Shown here piece by piece: positions 58,365 to 64,000 of a stretch of 64,000 nucleotides of DNA (the first letter of the stretch is position 1; each line of letters opens with the position of its first letter). Below the pieces are notes generated by a model that was not told where the DNA came from, did no database searches, and was given only the letters and a program-made list of their open reading frames with translations. This DNA comes from Brucella thiophenivorans (lineage in GTDB: Bacteria; Pseudomonadota; Alphaproteobacteria; Rhizobiales; Rhizobiaceae): positions 156,408 to 220,407 of the forward strand of contig NZ_NNRJ01000012.1 of NCBI RefSeq assembly GCF_002252445.1. Reading direction: 5' to 3'. The position numbers and the translations under genes are program-made.

Positions 58365-59363
58365 TCACACTGCTATTCTCAATGCGCACCGAGCCATATG
58401 CGGATTGTAACAACGAAAGGTGGCTTTTCCAGAAGCTTTAGCTGCATACAATGCGGTATCAGCGTTCACAAACACATCCGATATAGAATCGCCAACAATT
58501 GTCGCAATACCGATAGAAGCTCCCAATTTCAGTTGGCTCTTGCCAAAAAGAATTGGCTCGCACAAACAATCAATAATCAGATGTGCAAGGTTCTGAGCAG
58601 CTTCAACATCGTGATGATCAGTGGTTATAATGGCAAACTCATCTCCGCCAATTCTAAAGATACCGTTATCGGGGTGATTAACTGATCTTAGTCGATTGCT
58701 GATTTTTTTCAGGCATTCATCACCAGCAATGTGGCCGTACTCATCATTGATAGCTTTAAAGCCGTCCAAATCAATCACCAAAAGACAACCATATGCGTTG
58801 CTGGACTGCTCCCTTTGGAGAGCGGATGATAGTTTCAAAAGGAACTGGCTTTTGTTCGCCAATCCGGTCATCTGATCATATTCAGCAAGATGCATCACAC
58901 GATCAAATGACAATTTCTGATCGGTAATATCCTGTTTCATACCAAAAATCCGAACAGGGTTATCATCCTGACATTCAATTGAAGCCGTAATACGTATCCA
59001 ACGCTTCTTGCCTCCAAAAGTTGTTATTTCGGCTTCCAATGTGAACCCGCTACGAGCAGCAATCGCATCTGAACGCCGCTTCTGAAGCTCAAGCCGGGAG
59101 GCCTCAGTGTAACACGTCAGTGTTTGAGCCCGATCAAGTGGAACTCCGCGCGGCAACTCAAAAATATCATAAATATAGTCGGACCAAGTTAGCTCCTCAG
59201 ATGGTAGAGCGCACTCCCAGATACCTATTTGTGCGACAATAGAGGACTGGCCGTATATTTTTTTGAAGTGTGAGAGCGTTTGAGCCTGTTCTTCGATGAT
59301 CTGCTCTTTTTCAGCCAATTTTCGTCGTAAACGCTCAATTTCTTCTTGAAGCTGTTCCGGCAT
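58365..59363 (-). CDS. PAS-GGDEF diguanylate cyclase
   Basis: A 332-residue soluble enzyme expected to make cyclic di-GMP. Order: short coiled coil (3-36), PAS domain with PAC motif (about 40-148, ending FGMKQDITDQK), and a GGDEF domain (about 160-325) with LVIDLDGFKAINDEYGH and intact GGDEF at 239-243. The inhibitory I-site RxxD is absent (HPDN in its place), so product feedback is probably lost. The PAS domain may bind a small ligand. Divergent from the histidine kinase gene. Confidence 0.93.
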   Translation of the reverse strand: MPEQLQEEIERLRRKLAEKEQIIEEQAQTLSHFKKIYGQSSIVAQIGIWECALPSEELTWSDYIYDIFELPRGVPLDRAQTLTCYTEASRLELQKRRSDAIAARSGFTLEAEITTFGGKKRWIRITASIECQDDNPVRIFGMKQDITDQKLSFDRVMHLAEYDQMTGLANKSQFLLKLSSALQREQSSNAYGCLLVIDLDGFKAINDEYGHIAGDECLKKISNRLRSVNHPDNGIFRIGGDEFAIITTDHHDVEAAQNLAHLIIDCLCEPILFGKSQLKLGASIGIATIVGDSISDVFVNADTALYAAKASGKATFRCYNPHMARCALRIAV

Positions 59364-59549
59364 AAAAAAGTCCCACTGCTTGTTTCAATTGAAACTATAT
59401 ATAATCATAGCTGCTAATTTATTAAATTCCTGAAAAGCCGCGCTTTCTACCATGAAACTTCCGAATATCCGCAAAGCAGCAAGCACTTGATGAACGACTG
59501 GCTTTATGCCCTATACTGGCAACATTGAGGCAAGTAAGGGGACGTAAGA

Positions 59550-61148
59550 TTGGCAGGGGACACGCACTCCCGAATAAAATGGGTGGCTGGTGTTCTCGCT
59601 ATCTGGCTTACATGCATCGTAATTTATCTGGCGCTGTCAATTCATGCGTCTTTAAGACATGCGGCCAGCGAACTGAACGAAGCTGGCTTTCTTCTTCACC
59701 GTACAATTTCGCAACACGTCGCACAACATGATGCACATATGACGACGTTGGCCTCGCTCATTCTCGCGGATGAACGCATGCAGCCAGAGCTACTCTCACA
59801 AGTCAGCGATAGCATCATGCTTTTCTACCCGCGCATAAAAGCCATTCAGGAAATCGAGATAACATGGCGTGAACCTTCCGCCACAACAGATGTCCGGCAG
59901 ATTTTGTCAACGCCGCCCGATGCACCAACGCCGAATTACCAATCCCTTGGTAGAGACATTTTTGTGCAGAGAGCGGGCGAAGTCAAAAGCTATTTGAATT
60001 CATTTTCAAAGCTGGAATACCTGCTTGCCAAGAAACTCAAGGATACCAATCCCGCTTTGGCGCTCGTTATGCAGATTAATCCAAATCGGCTGATGGATAT
60101 GGACGAACTGCCTGACTGGGCAAGCCTCAAACTGCTGCTTGACGGTTCAGTCATCATGGAACAAAAAGCAGTGCAGCAGACATCAGACTGGCTCTCGTCA
60201 CCGCAGTTTAGCCGCATGATCGACAGCCAGTCACAACCGCTTCAACTCATCATGGAGCGGCCTGTCTCACTTGCAGAACTTATCGATAGTATTTTGCTTG
60301 TCATTGTATCAGTCGTCAGTCTCGTTGTTCTTTTGCTGCTCGGATATAGCTTGCAACACAGACGCGAGGTCCGGCGCTTAAGAAGCTCAGCAGATATGGC
60401 CGAACAACGCAGCATAACGCTCGCGCGTGAAACGCGCTTGGCACATGCGGAAAGAGTTAATTCAATGGGTGAACTGGCGTCCGGAATTGCACATGAACTG
60501 GCACAGCCCTTGACGGCACTGATGAGCCAGAGCCGCGCTGCTGAACGTCTTATCGAACAGTCAGGCATCGACAACGCTCTTTTGAAAAAAGCAATGGCTG
60601 CCAACGTTCGCGAGGCAAGACGTGCCGGTGACATGCTCAAACGTATGCGTGACTATATAAGCAATCGCCCGCCAAAGCCTGTTGCTATTGCGATCAACAG
60701 CATCATTCATGACACTGTAGAACTTCTCAATAACGACCTTGAGCAGCGTGGTGTCGCGATCAATCTGGCGCTCGCACCAGACCTGCCGGTGCTGATGGCC
60801 GATCCGGTTGAGCTGGAACAGGTTTTCAATAATTTGATCCGCAATGCCGCCGACAGCCTGCAAGAGGCAAGTATTGCAAAAGGACAGATCACAGTCTCAA
60901 CGTTGAGAGAAAGCGATCATATCAAAATCGAGATTTCCGATAATGGGCCGGGTATTGCTGCGAATTTGCGACCGCGTCTGTTTGAGCCATTTTTCACGAC
61001 GAAAAAAGACGGCATGGGATTGGGATTAGCCCTTTGCTCGACTTTGGTTGAACGCGTCGGCGGGCATATTGATGCCGGTAATCATAAAGATGGCGGCGCT
61101 TATTTTATAGTCACATTACCCATTCAAGGTAAGGAACGCAGCACGTGA
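59550..61148 (+). CDS. Membrane sensor histidine kinase
   Basis: A 532-residue sensor: first membrane span about 11-33, a periplasmic domain of about 205 residues, a second span about 243-267, HisKA with the phospho-accepting histidine in IAHELAQPLTAL (about 315), and an HATPase domain (NLIRNAADSL, ISDNGPGIA, FTTKKDGMGLGLALC). The HELAQPL box is shared with DctB/FixL/TodS-type kinases. The periplasmic sensor has no recognisable fold. The start is a TTG after AAGGGGACG. Its stop overlaps the response regulator start by four bases. Confidence 0.93.
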   Translation: MAGDTHSRIKWVAGVLAIWLTCIVIYLALSIHASLRHAASELNEAGFLLHRTISQHVAQHDAHMTTLASLILADERMQPELLSQVSDSIMLFYPRIKAIQEIEITWREPSATTDVRQILSTPPDAPTPNYQSLGRDIFVQRAGEVKSYLNSFSKLEYLLAKKLKDTNPALALVMQINPNRLMDMDELPDWASLKLLLDGSVIMEQKAVQQTSDWLSSPQFSRMIDSQSQPLQLIMERPVSLAELIDSILLVIVSVVSLVVLLLLGYSLQHRREVRRLRSSADMAEQRSITLARETRLAHAERVNSMGELASGIAHELAQPLTALMSQSRAAERLIEQSGIDNALLKKAMAANVREARRAGDMLKRMRDYISNRPPKPVAIAINSIIHDTVELLNNDLEQRGVAINLALAPDLPVLMADPVELEQVFNNLIRNAADSLQEASIAKGQITVSTLRESDHIKIEISDNGPGIAANLRPRLFEPFFTTKKDGMGLGLALCSTLVERVGGHIDAGNHKDGGAYFIVTLPIQGKERST

Positions 61149-61738
61149 CCGGGACAAGCATCTATCTGGTTGACGACGACGAAGCCGTGCGTGATGGGCT
61201 TTCAATGTTGCTTTCCACCTATGGCATGATGGTCGAAACTTTCGCGGATCCCACCAATTTTCTCGCTCATATCGACGAGAAACGCCCCGGAATATTATTG
61301 CTCGATTTACGCATGCCATTGATAAGCGGATTGCAAGTACAGCAAAAACTGACCGAACGAGGTATCAATTGGCCAATCGTGATGATCACCGGACACGGCG
61401 ATGTGAACGCATGCCGCCGTGCATTCAAGGCAGGTATATCCGATTTTCTCGGTAAACCGATTGACGAAGATGTGCTGCTCGATGCGATTCATGCAGCACA
61501 GAAATTATTGCAGACGCGCATGGAAAAGCAGGAGGCCGTCGATCTCCTTGCCCGCCTGACAAGTCGGGAGCGGCAAGTGTTTGATCTTGTTTGCCAAGGC
61601 TTCGCCAGCAAAGACATCGCTGGTGCGCTCGATATTTCTGCGCGGACCATCGATGCACATCGCGCCAATATTGCTGAGAAACTCAAAACCAGCTCTGTAG
61701 CCGAATTTGTTCGCCTTACCGTCGCAGCCTCTCAGTAA
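61145..61738 (+). CDS. FixJ/LuxR-type response regulator
   Basis: A 197-residue regulator: receiver domain (1-118) with acidic pocket Asp10-Asp12, phospho-acceptor Asp54 in LLDLRMP, Thr82 and Lys104, then a LuxR/FixJ helix-turn-helix (about 132-190: LTSRERQVFDLVCQGFASKDIAGALDISARTIDAH, in parts). The start is GTG within the kinase stop, so it is translationally coupled. Its likely first target is the secreted-protein gene 112 bases downstream. Confidence 0.94.
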   Translation: MTGTSIYLVDDDEAVRDGLSMLLSTYGMMVETFADPTNFLAHIDEKRPGILLLDLRMPLISGLQVQQKLTERGINWPIVMITGHGDVNACRRAFKAGISDFLGKPIDEDVLLDAIHAAQKLLQTRMEKQEAVDLLARLTSRERQVFDLVCQGFASKDIAGALDISARTIDAHRANIAEKLKTSSVAEFVRLTVAASQ

Positions 61739-61850
61739 AACTACCTAGCCAGCCCCGTGCCGTCGCGGATTCCGTACAGGATCATCGACCTTTAGAACTG
61801 TGATCAGAAAGTGAAGACTTTCAATGAATAGTTCAAAAGGAGATATGACT

Positions 61851-62336
61851 ATGAAGCGCATTTTTCTAGCCGCTACTGCCGCTGCCCTCATGACGACTGC
61901 CGCATCCGCACAGATCCTTGAAGAAAAAAACATGCCAATGGAGTTGGCCAACACAATCGCTCGCGAAGCAGTCGCTGCATGTGCGGCTGATGGCTACAAT
62001 GTTGCTGCAGCAGTTGTTGATCGTGCCGGCGTGCTTCGTGCTCTTTTACGTGCGGACAATGCAGGATCGCACACACCGGAAGCCGCCCGCCAAAAAGCTT
62101 ACACATCATCTTCTTCGCGTATGCCAACAAGTGCCATGGCTGAAAACATCACGAAAAACCCGGCAGCCGCTGAATTGGCATCTATCGATGGTTTCCTCGT
62201 TCTGGCCGGTGGCGTGCCAGTTAAGGTTGGCGATGTAACCATTGGTGCAATCGGTGTAGGTGGGGCTCCAGGCGGACAATTCGATGAAGCCTGCGCTATT
62301 ACAGCGATCAGCAAAGTTCAAGATCAACTCAAATAA
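61851..62336 (+). CDS. Secreted GlcG/HbpS-like protein (two-component operon copy)
   Basis: A 161-residue protein with a signal peptide (MKRIFLAATAAALMTTAASA) and one GlcG/HbpS domain: LANTIAREAVAACAADGYNV, VVDRAGVLRALLRADNAGSH, ARQKAYTSSSSRMPTS, FLVLAGGVPVKVGDVTIGAI. AAAGGAGA places the start at 61851. In Streptomyces HbpS is extracytoplasmic, binds haem and talks to the SenS kinase; this gene likewise follows a kinase-regulator pair, suggesting a similar input or output role. It is a paralogue of the island gene at 45131. Confidence 0.9.
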   Translation: MKRIFLAATAAALMTTAASAQILEEKNMPMELANTIAREAVAACAADGYNVAAAVVDRAGVLRALLRADNAGSHTPEAARQKAYTSSSSRMPTSAMAENITKNPAAAELASIDGFLVLAGGVPVKVGDVTIGAIGVGGAPGGQFDEACAITAISKVQDQLK

Positions 62337-62344
62337 TAATGAAA

Positions 62345-62442
62345 GCGCATCCTGAAAGGTATGAAACGGCTTTCGGAAATGATGCGCGCTAAAACCAATG
62401 ATTAGAGCGCCGATCTGATCCAATCAGATCGAAACGCACTCT
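62345..62442. repeat. RIME-like element, copy 4
   Basis: GCGCATCCTGAAAGGTATGA... closing at ATGCGC near 62387, then AGAGCGCCGATCTGATCCAA... ending CACTCT. It starts 8 bases after the GlcG/HbpS-like stop, so it may also end transcription. Confidence 0.82.
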
Positions 62443-62703
62443 GATATCAGTAGCGCTGTCGAATTCTTGGCAGCGCTACAAAATTTCATGACACCCTATT
62501 TATTTGAGCCAAGAATTAGATACGCGGAGCGAGGCGAGCTCTTCTGTGGGTTAAAAATACTCTCTCAGCCATTTATGCTTTAACGCTATGAGAACTTGTC
62601 CGTAACGAACGAATTATTTCGATCCGACTGCACCTTAAAAGCATTGTCGTTTACAATGTCTTGTCTCTTCTCTGGACGCGTTAAACCATGCTAGAAGGCC
62701 CTT

Positions 62704-63372
62704 ATGAGTGTGCTGTCTGTCGATTTTCCGATTTATAATCCGCCTCTGGAGCCCTATGTTTCCATCATTCATCGTGATGCGGACATTCTTGTGCTTGATA
62801 AGCCAAGCGGACTTTTGTCCGTTCCAGGGCGTCATCCTGCTTTGTCAGACAGCCTCGCCACGCGCGTACAAGAACAGTTCCCAAAAGCTTTGATGATCAA
62901 CCGTCTGGATAAGGACACATCTGGTCTGGTGTTGATGTCGCTCAATCGCAAAGCACATGCAGCAATTGCGGCACAGTTTGAATCCCGCACCACCCGCAAA
63001 TCCTACGTCGCAGAGGTATGGGGACACGTCGAAAACGATGAGGGTATGATTGATCTTCCGCTGGCGATAAACCCGGAAAAAAAGCCACGTCACCGCGTGG
63101 ACTATCAAAACGGCAAGCCAGCGCAAACACGCTGGCAAGTTTTAGAGCGTAGTGAAAAGACCACGCGGATGAACTTGTTTCCGCTAACCGGACGAACGCA
63201 CCAATTGCGTGTTCATATGAAAGCATTAGGACATGTAATCCTTGGCGATGAGTTCTATGCCGATGGCGCAGCTCTTGCCGCCGCTGATCGCTTGCTATTA
63301 CATGCTGAAGAAATTGCCTTCCAGCACCCAGACGGGCGCAATGTACAATTCACGGTTCGGTCCCCGTTCTGA
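62704..63372 (+). CDS. RluA-family pseudouridine synthase
   Basis: A 222-residue enzyme that turns uridines of 23S rRNA and/or tRNA into pseudouridine. It has the family motifs VLDKPSGLLSVPGR, INRLDKDTSGLVLM with the catalytic aspartate, RKSYVAEVWG and PLTGRTHQLRVHM. The length and lack of an S4 domain match RluA itself (23S U746 and tRNA U32), the most likely assignment. The ribosome site is weak. It lies 8 bases ahead of the next gene. Confidence 0.9.
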   Translation: MSVLSVDFPIYNPPLEPYVSIIHRDADILVLDKPSGLLSVPGRHPALSDSLATRVQEQFPKALMINRLDKDTSGLVLMSLNRKAHAAIAAQFESRTTRKSYVAEVWGHVENDEGMIDLPLAINPEKKPRHRVDYQNGKPAQTRWQVLERSEKTTRMNLFPLTGRTHQLRVHMKALGHVILGDEFYADGAALAAADRLLLHAEEIAFQHPDGRNVQFTVRSPF

Positions 63373-63380
63373 GAGCACTC

Positions 63381-64000
63381 ATGTCGCAAAAATCGCAAAC
63401 ATCAAAGCTTGTCGTTGATTTTGTAGGTGGTGCGGTGGGTCACCGATTCCGTTCTGGCGAAGGGCGAGATCAAGCGTTGCCCAAGGCTGTAGGGTTTTCC
63501 CGCGGTGTAACGCCCGACATTGTTGATGCAACAGCAGGCTTGGGGCGTGATGCCTTTCTGCTCGCCTCGTTAGGTGCAAAGGTCACAATGATTGAGCGGT
63601 CAAAACAAATGTACGACTTGCTCAGCGAAGGACTTGCCCGGGCGGATGCGGAGGGTGGCAAATATTCCGAAACTGTAGCACGCATAACCTTGCTGCATGG
63701 CGATTCCTGCCAACTCTTGCCAGCATTGAAGCCCAAAGTCGTACTCGTCGATCCCATGCATCCGCCTCGAGGAAATTCAGCATTAGTAAAAAAAGAGATG
63801 CGGCAGATCCGCGAGATTGTCGGCATAGATGCTGACTCAGAAACGCTGATGCAAGTTGCACTGGAATGTGCAGAAAATCGCGTGGTGCTCAAATGGCCGC
63901 TCCGGGCGGAACCGATGGGAGGGCTACGCAAACCCTCGCATCAGATTTTGGGTAAAAGCACACGCTACGATGTTTTCGTTCGAGCGAAGATCACAGCGCC
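63381..64000 (+). CDS. rsmJ: 16S rRNA (guanine-1516-N2)-methyltransferase RsmJ, cut by window end
   Basis: It methylates G1516 of 16S rRNA. The 206 visible codons begin MSQKSQTSKLVVDFVGGAVG and contain the class I SAM motif IVDATAGLGRDAF, then VLVDPMHPPRGNSALVKKEM, where the DPM(Y/H)P...KSALVKKEMR block is diagnostic of RsmJ (YhiQ). The end lies outside the window. It follows the RluA-type gene by 8 bases, so the two rRNA modification genes are probably co-transcribed. Confidence 0.93.
   Translation, partial: MSQKSQTSKLVVDFVGGAVGHRFRSGEGRDQALPKAVGFSRGVTPDIVDATAGLGRDAFLLASLGAKVTMIERSKQMYDLLSEGLARADAEGGKYSETVARITLLHGDSCQLLPALKPKVVLVDPMHPPRGNSALVKKEMRQIREIVGIDADSETLMQVALECAENRVVLKWPLRAEPMGGLRKPSHQILGKSTRYDVFVRAKITA

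Overview
The window is a stretch of alphaproteobacterial chromosome, most like Brucella in the broad sense (including the former Ochrobactrum). This rests on protein resemblance, on gene order (rplU-rpmA-obgE-proB-proA-nadD-rsfS-rlmH, then envC-ctpA-rppH), on a very large NAD-glutamate dehydrogenase of about 1,600 residues, and on RIME-like paired palindromes between genes. No search could be run, so the species is not settled.

Core region 1 (1-42900) is dense and ordinary. It holds the end of acetyl-CoA synthetase, an SDH assembly factor, htpX, rsmB, a heparinase II/III-like protein and purH. Next come a glycerol operon (glpK-glpF), an MFS exporter, the giant glutamate dehydrogenase, a lemA-TPM-TPM envelope cluster and the ffh-chorismate mutase-rpsP operon. 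Then come a lytic transglycosylase, carbonic anhydrase, a pyridoxal kinase-like gene, a CurA-type reductase, and mmsA divergent from a lysR gene. The region ends in a long leftward block for envelope processing, ribosome maturation, NAD and proline synthesis and ribosomal proteins L27 and L21.

The accessory region (42926-55938) is a genomic island of about 12.9 kb inserted in the 3' end of a tRNA-Ser(CGA) gene. A perfect 67-bp repeat of the tRNA 3' end marks both ends. From left to right it carries a HipA-like kinase overlapping a DUF3037 gene, a broken copy of an integrase start, a secreted GlcG/HbpS-like protein, and an intact tyrosine integrase. A 1.1-kb gene-free stretch follows, rich in inverted repeats, then a basic protein of unknown function, a serine recombinase, two unknown proteins, and a type III-like Mod/Res pair whose Res has an atypical nuclease site.

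Core region 2 (55939-64000) carries an FMN reductase, a DUF6880 protein, a PAS-GGDEF diguanylate cyclase, and a histidine kinase/response regulator pair followed by a second GlcG/HbpS-like secreted protein. It ends with an RluA-type pseudouridine synthase and the start of rsmJ. The kinase-regulator-HbpS arrangement recalls the Streptomyces SenS-SenR-HbpS system and is, with the island, the most interesting part of the window.
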